From assembly GCA_033549245.1 (NCBI GenBank), contig JAWSUW010000022.1, forward strand, positions 1 through 28,799: DNA of 28,799 nucleotides, in the 5' to 3' direction. A model generated the notes under the pieces. The model searched no databases and was not told where the DNA came from. It saw nothing but the letters and a program-made list of their open reading frames with translations. A program made the translations under genes and the position numbers. The DNA comes from Fusibacter_D sp033549245 (GTDB lineage Bacteria; Bacillota; Clostridia; Peptostreptococcales; Acidaminobacteraceae). Below are positions 16,455-22,582 of the stretch, piece after piece. Numbering within the stretch: the stretch's first letter is position 1; every line of letters starts with the position of its first letter.

Positions 16455-17993
16455 GTGGTAAATTATCGAGAAATTTTGAGGCTTCGAAGTCTCAGCCACA
16501 GCCAGCGCCAAGTGGCAATCAGTTCCGGATGTTCCCGGGAAACGGTCAGTACGGTGTACAAACTTGCAGACAAACTTGGCATTGAGTGGCCTTTGCCGGA
16601 AGACTGGTCTAACGAAAAGCTTCGTGACCTTTTCTATCCAGGCGGAGCTGAGTCCAAAAGACGGATGCCTGACTGCGCTGCCATGTTTCATGAAATGGCG
16701 AAACCCGGAGTAACCCTGACACTGTTGTGGGCAGAATACTGTGAACAGTGCCATGCTGAAAAGGTTATTCCACTTAAATATACACAGTTTTGCGACCACT
16801 ACCGTAAATACGTCAATACGACAAAAGCCACCATGCGGATCAAGCGCGAACCCGGTGAAATCATGGAAGTGGACTGGGCAGGAAAAACATTGTCCGTGCA
16901 TGACCGTCATACCGGTGAAATCGTCAAGGCTTACATTTTTGTCGCTGTGCTACCATGCAGTCTGTACGCTTATGTGGAAGCATTTCCCAGCATGGAAAGC
17001 GCAAACTGGATTGCCGGCCATGTGAGTGCCTATGAGTTCTTTGGAGGTGTTACCCGAATGCTGGTGCCGGATAACGCCAAAGTAGGAATCACCAAACACA
17101 CCAGACAGGAAGTCATTTTAAACAAAACTTATGCTGAGATGGCTGAACATTACGGTACCTGCATCATGCCGGCAAGACCTTCAAAACCTAAGGATAAGCC
17201 ATCTGTCGAAGGATCTGTAGGTGTCATTACCACTTGGATCATAGCCGCTCTTCGCCATTACAAAGCATTTAGTTTTACAGACTTGAACGATGCGATACGT
17301 GAAAAACTGGATGAAATTAATCGCCAGCCTTTTCAGAAGAAACCAGGAAGCAGGCTCAGTGCTTTTATGGAAGAAGAAAAAACGTTTTTGATTGCCTTGC
17401 CTGCTTCCCCCTATGAAGTCGCTGTCTGGTCAACAGCCAACATACAACCTGAGTATACCATCACGATTGATGAAAATAAGTATTCCGTTCCTTACATCCT
17501 GATTGGTCATGAAGTGGATATTCGTACCAGCAGCAAAACCATTGAAATCTTCTTTCAGGGAAGTCGAGTAGCTTCTCATGTCAGGCGGCACGAAGTGCAG
17601 GCAGATCCAGTGATGCTTCCGGAGCATATGCCGGAAAATCATCGCAGGTACCTGGCGTATCACTCCGATAATTTTAAAGACTGGGCTGAGCAGGTCGGTC
17701 CATCTACCATGGTGGTGATTCAGTCATTTCTCACTGCCGGTAAAGTGGAACAGCAGGGCTACAAGTCCTGCAGCCGGTTAATGAAGCTGGCAGACAAACA
17801 TTCCACAACCCGAATAGAGGATGCATGCTGCCGTGCACTTGCCTATACACCGGATCCGAGCATTAAAACCATTGAAGCTATTCTGAAAACCGGACAGGAT
17901 CGTGTGAAACAGGAAACACAAGCTCCGAAATCCGACAGCACGTATGCTTTCACCCGTGGATCTGAATATTTCGGAGGTAAGCTCCATGACTAA
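16455..17993 (+). CDS. istA: IS21-family transposase IstA
   Basis: The transposase of the element: 512 residues. An N-terminal helix-turn-helix (SQRQVAISSGCSRETVSTVY) is followed by the DDE integrase core, with MEVDWAGKTL (first D), LVPDNAKVGI (second D) and KDKPSVEGSVGVI (E). GTG at 16455 is the likely start because AGGAGG (16441-16446) lies 8 bases before it and only 2 bases before the ATG at 16449. The end overlaps istB by 8 bases, the usual coupling in IS21 elements. The frame is unbroken, so the protein is probably active. Confidence 0.94.
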   Translation: MVNYREILRLRSLSHSQRQVAISSGCSRETVSTVYKLADKLGIEWPLPEDWSNEKLRDLFYPGGAESKRRMPDCAAMFHEMAKPGVTLTLLWAEYCEQCHAEKVIPLKYTQFCDHYRKYVNTTKATMRIKREPGEIMEVDWAGKTLSVHDRHTGEIVKAYIFVAVLPCSLYAYVEAFPSMESANWIAGHVSAYEFFGGVTRMLVPDNAKVGITKHTRQEVILNKTYAEMAEHYGTCIMPARPSKPKDKPSVEGSVGVITTWIIAALRHYKAFSFTDLNDAIREKLDEINRQPFQKKPGSRLSAFMEEEKTFLIALPASPYEVAVWSTANIQPEYTITIDENKYSVPYILIGHEVDIRTSSKTIEIFFQGSRVASHVRRHEVQADPVMLPEHMPENHRRYLAYHSDNFKDWAEQVGPSTMVVIQSFLTAGKVEQQGYKSCSRLMKLADKHSTTRIEDACCRALAYTPDPSIKTIEAILKTGQDRVKQETQAPKSDSTYAFTRGSEYFGGKLHD

Positions 17994-18750
17994 TCAGACA
18001 ACGATCGATAAACTTCACGCCATGCGGCTGGGTGCCATGGCAAATGCTTTAGAAGCACAGATCCACGACCAGGACATCTTTACCGGCCTTTCTTTCGAAG
18101 ATCGTTTTGGTATGCTGGTGGATAAAGAATGGTCTAAACGCCAGTCTACCAAACTGCAAAAGCTAATTCACACCGCCGACTTCCGTTATCCAAACGCCTG
18201 TCTTGAGGGAATTGAGTACTATCCGGACCGAAAACTGGACAAATCTCTGATGCTGCGCCTCTCAACTTGTCGTTATGTCCAGGAAGGCCACCATATCATA
18301 CTGGGAGGAGCTTCCGGAAATGGAAAGACGTACATTGCCTGTGCCCTTGGAGTTGCTGCCTGCCGGAACTTCATGAAAGTCCGCTACATCCGGCTGCCGG
18401 AACTGCTGAACGATCTGGTAGTTGCCAGAGGGGAAGGAACCTTTAAGAAAACGATCCGCATGTATCAGAAAGTGGAGTTACTCATCATTGATGAATGGCT
18501 CTTAAAAACACTTTCGAGCGAGCAGGCCATGGATCTGTTTGAAATCATTGAAGCCAGGACACGGGGTGGTTCCACCATTTTCTGCACACAGTTTGATCCC
18601 AGAGGTTGGTACAGTCGTATCGGTACCCCGGATGACGGTACTGTTTCGGAGGCCATTATTGACCGAATTATCCATAACTCAATCGAAATTTTGGTGGATG
18701 GCAAATCCTCCATGCGAGAGAGAATGGGGCTTGGGGCTTCAAAAGCTTAA
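17986..18750 (+). CDS. istB: IS21-family ATP-binding helper protein IstB
   Basis: A 254-residue AAA+ ATPase that helps IstA select targets and form the transposition complex. Walker A is GGASGNGKTYIA, Walker B is ELLIIDEWLL and there is a C-terminal RMG tail. ATG 17986 lies inside the istA stop region (ATGACTAA) with GGAGG 8 bases upstream, so the longer frame back to 17944 is not used. Intact length for the family. Confidence 0.94.
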   Translation: MTNQTTIDKLHAMRLGAMANALEAQIHDQDIFTGLSFEDRFGMLVDKEWSKRQSTKLQKLIHTADFRYPNACLEGIEYYPDRKLDKSLMLRLSTCRYVQEGHHIILGGASGNGKTYIACALGVAACRNFMKVRYIRLPELLNDLVVARGEGTFKKTIRMYQKVELLIIDEWLLKTLSSEQAMDLFEIIEARTRGGSTIFCTQFDPRGWYSRIGTPDDGTVSEAIIDRIIHNSIEILVDGKSSMRERMGLGASKA

Positions 18751-18850
18751 ACCCAGCATTTAGGGCGCGAAGTGAATGGTGTTATTTCCCAAAGATAGTG
18801 CCCGCGGAGTAATGTTCATCCATATTCTTGTTCAGCTAAAAGAGGGCAAC

Positions 18851-18933
18851 GGCCCCAAAGGGCGGGGCCTCTATGCGAGCCGGGCGCCTTGTAAAGGCAA
18901 AGCAAACGGCGCTTTGCCGGCGCCCTCTCGCAT
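18851..18933. repeat. Two GC-rich stem-loops in the IS21 3' noncoding tail
   Basis: The first is GGCCCC(7)GGGGCC at 18851-18869. The second, at 18873-18933, is a nested palindrome: ATGCGAG/CTCGCAT outside, GGGCGCC/GGCGCCC in the middle and GGCAAAGC/GCTTTGCC inside. It lies 100 bases after istB within the element. Possible roles are a transcription stop without a T-run, a barrier to transcription entering the element, or a folding signal. Confidence 0.8.
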
Positions 18934-19100
18934 TTGGCTAAACAGGATTCCTGGAAAGATCCGGTTGTAACTGCATGAGTATTTCAAAGAACAGTATTGT
19001 GATTCCGACAGATGGTATCCCATGACCGGATTCACGGTAGTGGTGAAGCGATTAGATCATTCTTCTTAGATGGTGGCCTGGTCATCCGTCATAGATGTGG

Positions 19101-19185
19101 AATTGGACCGACAAGGTGGCCTAAACTGACCGACAGACTGGCCTATTTTTACCGATTATGTGGCCTAACTTGACTGAAATATCCA
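19101..19185 (-). repeat. Right end of the IS21 element with repeated transposase sites
   Basis: Read on the minus strand, it begins TGGATATTTCAG and holds repeats such as ATCGGTAAAAATAGGCCA and TGTCGGTCAGTTTAGGCCA, about 21 bp apart. These match the left end in order and spacing. Confidence 0.85.
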
Positions 19186-19457
19186 CCGACTTATTAATAT
19201 GGTCGCAATGCTAACCGACTAAAAACAAATAGCTATAACTAGGCTTTATTTTTTCAAGTTTTTCAACTCCGAAAGCTTTAAGTATATTATATCATCATAC
19301 ATCATTCCTTTGTAAGCTTAAACAGAATTTGCTTTAATGATTACATTTATCACCTAAACTATCGGATGGTTTTCGTATAGGTATGCCTAATAATAAATTC
19401 TACCACTCTAACCTTATTAACTTCTGTCTATTCCATCTACTCAATTATATCCAACCC

Positions 19458-19589
19458 TCAATAACAGTCATAATCACTGCTGAATTTTGCATTGTACTCC
19501 TTGCATGCTCCGATATCCGATAAACATGAAAGTCCATTGACTGGCTTGCTTATATTTTGGTAAGATGTTTGCAATACTTCAACTGACAT
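19458..19589 (-). CDS. Possible small cysteine-containing ORF of unknown function
   Basis: A 43-codon frame beginning MSVEVLQTSYQNISKP with three cysteines in its second half (SCLSDIGACKEY and DYDCY). The frame is open a further nine codons upstream (ADAFERWD), so it may be a fragment of a larger decayed protein. AAAGATGGG before the ATG is a poor ribosome site. I do not recognise it. It lies among other gene remnants, which argues for debris. Confidence 0.2.
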   Translation of the reverse strand: MSVEVLQTSYQNISKPVNGLSCLSDIGACKEYNAKFSSDYDCY

Positions 19590-19624
19590 ATCCCATCTTT
19601 CAAAAGCATCTGCAATTTAAAACC

Positions 19625-19845
19625 CTAAACGTCAGGGGGTTCCTCTGCCCATTTATTGATGTTGTATGATTATCGCAACATTGGTTCTTAGGTGGAAACC
19701 CCCATCATATCCAAAAACCTTCTTGACTTAAGAAAATTCATATTGTTCAACAGATCAGCATTGAAATGGAGCTAATACATCATCTATTCTTATGGCAAAG
19801 CACAGCCGTTTTAGAGTTATTCTGTCCACCTAGAATCCCGACAAG
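19625..19845 (-). pseudogene. Possible decayed tail of a TnpB-type (IS200/IS605) gene
   Basis: The minus-strand stretch encodes FNADLLNNMNFLKSRRF, similar to the C-terminal NAD...N.L region that follows the zinc ribbon in TnpB proteins. It is reached only through stops and frame changes. About 75 bases later AACCC...GGGTT (19621-19642) could be the end hairpin of such an element. Weak evidence: short, broken, and recognised by motif only. Confidence 0.25.
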
Positions 19846-19902
19846 TCCATCTGGCAATTTCACACAAAACCCAGTTTTGCTCAATCGGATCCAACGTTTT
19901 AG

Positions 19903-20022
19903 GAAGAAGTGACCGGATTTTATCGAAAAGAGAATAACACCATCGGGATTAAACGGAGTCAGTTGGAGAATGGAATTTCTGATAGCCTGGGAACTTTATT
20001 GCACGAATTGAAGCATAGTTGA
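19903..20022 (+). pseudogene. Fragment with an HELxH metallopeptidase-like motif
   Basis: An open stretch of 39 codons reads GFYRKENNTIGIKRSQL then SLGTLLHELKHS and a stop. This resembles the IKR-S-L...GTLLHE.AH zinc-binding segment found near the C-terminus of some large ATP-binding proteins of unknown role. No start codon, and an in-frame stop just upstream, so only a piece survives. Its end meets or overlaps the antisense nuclease remnant at about 20003-20022, so this is a junction of two unrelated fragments. Confidence 0.5.
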
Positions 20023-20174
20023 TGATTTTTTCCAAATGGTCACGGTTTTTTCTCCAGTTATTTTTCGATGATCACGATTTTGCCTGTGTTAGCTTCTTCG
20101 GCCAGGATATCGACGGAAAATGGTCCCATAGATGATTCGGTGCTTTTCGCCTGCATGTCCGACCCAGACTCATC
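20003..20174 (-). pseudogene. Remnant of a DUF4268-like (PD-(D/E)XK-type) nuclease gene
   Basis: On the minus strand the frame reads SSMGPFSVDILAEEANTGK then IVIIEK and a stop. A frameshifted continuation gives LEK...DHLEKIINYAS. This matches the conserved pattern VG.FSVDILA..E.TG..VIIENQLE.TDHDHLGK..TYA of DUF4268-type proteins, which have a restriction-endonuclease-like core. One stop and at least one frameshift show that it is dead. Only about 55 codons remain. Confidence 0.6.
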
Positions 20175-20219
20175 TCACAACATGGCTATGTTTTTTCTTT
20201 TTTAGCCATTTGGGGAAGT

Positions 20220-20271
20220 CCAGCGGTCGGAAACTGAGACGTGCCTTTCAGCTCAACCCCGGCACCGCTGG
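20220..20271. repeat. Bulged stem-loop downstream of the YvrJ gene
   Basis: CCAGCGGT (20220-20227) pairs with ACCGCTGG (20264-20271), and inside it GTGCC pairs with GGCAC. There is no T-run. This may be debris from a terminator or element end; function unknown. Otherwise 20175-20290 holds no gene. Confidence 0.35.
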
Positions 20272-20290
20272 TAGAAGCCCTGGGTACTCA

Positions 20291-20315
20291 AACAAAACTC
20301 ACCCGGTGTGTGAGT
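20291..20315 (-). terminator. Probable terminator after the YvrJ gene
   Basis: On the minus strand ACTCAC, a 7-base loop and GTGAGT are followed by TTTTGTTT. It lies about 90 bases after the YvrJ stop. The stem is short, so strength is uncertain. Confidence 0.5.
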
Positions 20316-20404
20316 GGTATGGGCGAACACTCCTGGTGCGGACCTTGATTTTCTGTTCATAAATTCTTTTTTCTATGCCATTCCATCCTATCCTGACGCT
20401 CTCC

Positions 20405-20560
20405 TTATTCCTTTTGACCGCTGAGCTTCGTAATGCTCTGGGACAGGTGATGCACGCTGTCTGCCAGCGTTTCGATTTTGCCTTCGACGCGCACCAGCAG
20501 GTAAACGGACAACACCATGGGAAACCCCACATTGGCGGCGGCGGTGAACAGGTCTTCCAT
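20405..20560 (-). CDS. YvrJ family small membrane protein
   Basis: A 51-residue protein: MEDLFTAAANVGFPMVLSVY, then LLVRVEGKIETLADSVHH and a polar tail. A single hydrophobic helix (about residues 5-24) followed by a charged amphipathic tail matches the YvrJ family and resembles small holin-like proteins such as BhlA/UviB. AAGGAGGG lies 11 bases before the ATG. It is the last gene after DUF1659 and DUF2922, the standard order in Clostridia, but a strong terminator lies between it and DUF2922. A longer frame in another phase over the same bases is a shadow. Confidence 0.85.
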   Translation of the reverse strand: MEDLFTAAANVGFPMVLSVYLLVRVEGKIETLADSVHHLSQSITKLSGQKE

Positions 20561-20616
20561 TGTTTAATCAACCCTCCTTTCTATTATTAGTGTCTTGATC
20601 AGTGTTTCCGGGTGTT

Positions 20617-20647
20617 AAAAAGCGGGCAGGCCCGAAAGCCTGCCCGC
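20617..20647 (-). terminator. Strong intrinsic terminator between DUF2922 and YvrJ genes
   Basis: A perfect 10-bp GC-rich stem (GCGGGCAGGC / GCCTGCCCGC) with a 6-base loop is followed on the minus strand by TTTTT. It would end most transcripts of the M15-DUF1659-DUF2922 operon, so YvrJ is expressed by readthrough or from its own promoter. Confidence 0.9.
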
Positions 20648-20674
20648 CATGTATGTTAACGGTTCACTGTTACC

Positions 20675-20893
20675 TTACGCAAAATCATAATCCACCACAT
20701 CCGTGGTCACGATCCGCGCACCCACCGCCTGGGTGAGGTCATAACCCCCCGGGGCAAACACTCCCAGGGTGATGATCTCATCCATAATGCCCTTGATCTC
20801 GGTGCTTTCCACCGCCTCGTTTGCATTGGGCAGTGAAATCCGCACCGTCTTGCCATCGGAATTGATGAAAATCAGCTCCATTCGTTTTGTCAC
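20675..20893 (-). CDS. DUF2922 family protein
   Basis: 72 residues. MELIFINSDGKTVRISLP, then an acidic middle and LGVFAPGGYDLTQAVGARIV near the end, is the DUF2922 pattern. GTG 20893 is chosen because GGAGG lies 8-9 bases upstream; the longer frame upstream is cysteine-rich and spans the ribosome site. Function unknown. In Clostridia it is nearly always beside DUF1659 and YvrJ, as here. Confidence 0.88.
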   Translation of the reverse strand: MTKRMELIFINSDGKTVRISLPNANEAVESTEIKGIMDEIITLGVFAPGGYDLTQAVGARIVTTDVVDYDFA

Positions 20894-21006
20894 ACAGCAA
20901 CCCTCCTTTCCATTAGACTTTGATTCGTCCATGCAACTGTGCCCCTTCAGGCATTGGCCGTTACACACATCAGACCCAAATCATGATGCTGCATGGATAT
21001 GGTTTC

Positions 21007-21225
21007 TTACGCTTCAATCAGCTCCGTGCGGTCCACCCGGTTCACATGCTTCAGGGTTTTCACCTGGAGCATGGCCAGCTGGTATGCTGCCAGCAGCAGG
21101 TTGTCGTCCGTGGCCGTCAGTTTCACACCGCTGAAGGTACGGGAAACCAGCTGTTCCCGACCATCCACGATGGCGTTGATGAATCGCAGCTGCATCTGAC
21201 AGGTCTCGTTGATCCGTTCACTCAT
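21007..21225 (-). CDS. DUF1659 family protein
   Basis: 72 residues. Its last third (TDDNLLLAAYQLAMLQ followed by VNRVDRTELI) and the RTFSGVKLTATD segment fit DUF1659. GGGGAGGTGAG lies just before the ATG. Third-from-last gene of the small operon, 34 bases after the unknown 136-residue protein. Role unknown; it may be a small structural or binding partner of the DUF2922 protein. Confidence 0.85.
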   Translation of the reverse strand: MSERINETCQMQLRFINAIVDGREQLVSRTFSGVKLTATDDNLLLAAYQLAMLQVKTLKHVNRVDRTELIEA

Positions 21226-21259
21226 TTACTCACCTCCCCTCCTGTATGTATCAGTCCTG

Positions 21260-21670
21260 TTAGAATGTAAAACTCTTCACAATGCTCGCCGGATCCACAT
21301 CATCCTCTCCATCTTCAAACACCTTTACCTCAATGGGGCTTCCCTCTCTGATGACTGGCGCCGACAGGTCATAATCTGCCGGTTCTGTCTCATCCGGTTT
21401 CTTCACCTCCGCCACCGGTGTCACATCCGTGTCCCGATCCAGAAACATTCTTTTCTGCTCCTCCGGCAGATCTCCCAGGGACAGCTGCAGGCTCTTCAGG
21501 TTCACCAGCACCTCCTCGTTGGGGCGGAACTGTCGGATGGCAATTAGATTCTCGTTCTTCAGTTCAATGTCACCCAGGGCCAGGGTGATGGTCTGTTTCC
21601 AGTCCTCCCCCGTCACTCTATTCTGGATGTCAATCTTCTTCACTTTCGCAATGATGTTGGTTATGGGCAT
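21260..21670 (-). CDS. Unknown acidic 136-residue protein
   Basis: I do not recognise this protein. It starts MPITNIIAKVKKIDIQNRVT, has a beta-rich first half (ITLALGDIELKNENLIAIRQF) and an acidic, proline-containing second half (KKPDETEPADYDLSAPV; EDGEDDVDPASI), which looks disordered. AAGGAGA lies 9 bases before the ATG. It sits between the M15 peptidase (17 bases after it) and DUF1659. No signal peptide or membrane segment. A phage-derived or spore/cell-wall accessory role is possible but unsupported. A larger frame running into the M15 gene is an artefact of overlap. Confidence 0.75.
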   Translation of the reverse strand: MPITNIIAKVKKIDIQNRVTGEDWKQTITLALGDIELKNENLIAIRQFRPNEEVLVNLKSLQLSLGDLPEEQKRMFLDRDTDVTPVAEVKKPDETEPADYDLSAPVIREGSPIEVKVFEDGEDDVDPASIVKSFTF

Positions 21671-21687
21671 AGATTGATGTCTCCTTT

Positions 21688-22044
21688 CTAACCGCGCCAC
21701 CGGACTGGTACCGGTCGCACGTCCACATGGGTGAAGCTGTCGTAGATGCCGATGCCGGTGAATCCTGCCGCAACCGCAAGCTGGGCCACTTCGTCCGGAT
21801 GCAGGCCTGGGATTTGAATGTCTGCAGCCTCTCCAGTCAAATGACGGCTGGTGGAACTGCCGCACACCTTGGCGTTGTGACTCGGGTTGCGGTAGCCGGA
21901 AGTAATCAGCACCGGCTTTTGAGCCATATCCCGCAGCTGCTGCAGCTTCTCCAGCAGCTGGTGATGGATGGCTACCTGGTGGCTGCCGTCTTTGCACTGA
22001 AATTCTCTGAGTATGAAATTCGGGGAAATCCTGATATTATTCAT
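21688..22044 (-). CDS. M15-family peptidoglycan peptidase (D-Ala-D-Ala carboxypeptidase-like)
   Basis: 118 residues, the size of a lone M15 catalytic domain. Zinc ligands are visible as H68 and D75 in SRHLTGEAAD and H106 in THVDVR. ITSGYRNPSHN precedes them. It would cut peptide stems of the cell wall. No signal peptide is present, so it must be released some other way, as phage endolysins are. GGAGG lies 7 bases before the ATG. It is first in the operon, and the last gene encodes a holin-like YvrJ protein. Confidence 0.88.
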   Translation of the reverse strand: MNNIRISPNFILREFQCKDGSHQVAIHHQLLEKLQQLRDMAQKPVLITSGYRNPSHNAKVCGSSTSRHLTGEAADIQIPGLHPDEVAQLAVAAGFTGIGIYDSFTHVDVRPVPVRWRG

Positions 22045-22060
22045 CGCTTACCTCCAAGAC

Positions 22061-22125
22061 ACTATATATAGTATAAATGTTTATATATCTACCTATAGTA
22101 TACTATATATAGTTTTAATAGACAA
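22061..22125 (-). promoter_or_regulatory. Promoter with paired 12-bp palindromic operators for the M15 operon
   Basis: On the minus strand TTGTCT (22120-22125), a 17-base spacer and TATACT (22097-22102) make a strong sigma-A promoter. The perfect palindrome ACTATATATAGT occurs twice, at 22102-22113 inside the promoter spacer and at 22061-22072 just before the ribosome site, 41 bases apart. A repressor bound to both would block transcription. The regulator gene is not in the window. Confidence 0.75.
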
Positions 22126-22170
22126 GTAATTACATATTAAAGATTTTTATAATCCTAAATGCCTAACACA

Positions 22171-22200
22171 AAACCCCCGAATAGATAGATTCAGGGGTTT
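22171..22200. terminator. Stem-loop between the M15 promoter and the tRNA fragment
   Basis: AAACCCC-C-GAAT pairs with ATTC-A-GGGGTTT around AGATAG, with one internal mismatch. T-richness on either side is only moderate (TTTTGTG on the minus strand), so it may be a weak terminator or the stem of an element end. Confidence 0.4.
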
Positions 22201-22202
22201 CA

Positions 22203-22237
22203 TTTGCTAGTCTTTTTGCTAGTCTTTTTGCTAGTCT
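22203..22237 (+). repeat. Three tandem 12-bp repeats next to the tRNA fragment
   Basis: TTTGCTAGTCTT occurs three times head to tail, the last with one base changed. It lies about 130 bases from the tRNA-Thr fragment. Short iterated sites at this distance from an attachment core suit integrase arm-binding sites. Confidence 0.7.
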
Positions 22238-22365
22238 AATGGTTAGGTTTTCTTCCCTGGGGATCGGATGAATCCGAATGGGCATCCCCATGAGAAATGG
22301 TGTTTTCAATGGTTTGAAAGGAATGAATCGGACGTTTCCACCTCTATCAGAATGGCAGATTGTCT

Positions 22366-22410
22366 TTGGTAAGGAAGAGGTCCCGGGTTCGAGTCCCGGC
22401 AACAGCTCCA
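22366..22410 (+). other. 3' fragment of tRNA-Thr(GGT): probable attachment-site scar
   Basis: The sequence has the anticodon loop TTGGTAA (anticodon GGT), the 3' half of the anticodon stem (GGAAG), a 5-base variable loop, a perfect T-arm (CCGGG-TTCGAGT-CCCGG), the 3' acceptor strand CAACAGC, U73 and an encoded CCA. The bases before it do not form the matching 5' stem, D-arm or acceptor strand, so the 5' half is missing. Such 3' halves are left when a phage or island integrates into a tRNA gene; the element should lie to the left, with the intact tRNA at its far end. No integrase gene is in the window. Confidence 0.85.
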
Positions 22411-22430
22411 TTAGAACTATTGCGAATACT

Positions 22431-22470
22431 CGCTTTCACCTTTCGGCTGTGTTTGGTGAAAGCGTTTTTT
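22431..22470 (+). terminator. Intrinsic terminator after the tRNA-Thr fragment
   Basis: CGCTTTCACC and GGTGAAAGCG form a perfect 10-bp stem followed by TTTTTT. It is the natural terminator of the original tRNA gene, which confirms that the tRNA reads to the right and that sequence from here on is chromosomal. Confidence 0.92.
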
Positions 22471-22480
22471 CTTCAAGATA

Positions 22481-22524
22481 AAAGAAAAGGCCTGCGGAGT
22501 GCAAATTAGCGCACACTGCAGGTC
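22481..22524 (-). terminator. Terminator downstream of the LapA-like gene
   Basis: On the minus strand GACCTGC...GTGC pairs with GCAC...GCAGGCC, followed by TTTTCTTT. It lies about 60 bases after the stop of the LapA-like gene and would end its transcript. The stem has two small bulges. Confidence 0.75.
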
Positions 22525-22582
22525 TTAATACCTTTTGCGTATGAAAAAAGTTGTTCATTTTTAATGTTATTTACAATACCAC

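Larger units (their letters stand above)
16301..19185 (+). mobile_element. Complete IS21-family insertion sequence
   Basis: A 2885-bp element with intact istA and istB and ends starting TG and ending CA. The left end (TGAGTATTTC) matches the inverted right end (TGGATATTTC). CCGAC borders it on both sides (16296-16300 and 19186-19190), a 5-bp target duplication. The match could be read as 8 bp (CCACCGAC), but the TG...CA ends favour 5. Both ends carry several copies of a roughly 21-bp unit of the form TCGGT...AGGCCA, the multiple transposase-binding sites known in IS21. It is inserted between the LysR gene and the remnant-filled region. Intact genes and a clean duplication suggest a recent insertion. 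Confidence 0.93.

Noticed and set aside
17944..17985. Longer N-terminus for IstB
   Set aside because: Would overlap istA more than is usual and ignore the GGAGG placed before ATG 17986.
18776..18970. 64-codon frame in the IS21 tail
   Set aside because: Runs through the GC-rich palindromes; no similarity and no ribosome site.
20132..20362. 76-codon plus-strand frame near the nuclease remnant
   Set aside because: Spans the antisense remnant and a terminator; low-complexity phenylalanine run comes from a T-stretch.
20299..20571. 90-codon minus-strand frame over the YvrJ gene
   Set aside because: Out of phase with the recognisable 51-residue YvrJ frame, which has the proper ribosome site.
22160..22240. 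Possible CRISPR-like array from the repeats near the tRNA fragment
   Set aside because: Repeats are only 12 bases, head to tail with no spacers, and no cas gene is present.
22163..22411. 82-codon minus-strand frame starting inside the tRNA fragment
   Set aside because: The start (LLPGLEPGTSSLP) is the antisense translation of a tRNA T-arm, a common false gene; the end lies in a hairpin and in tandem repeats.
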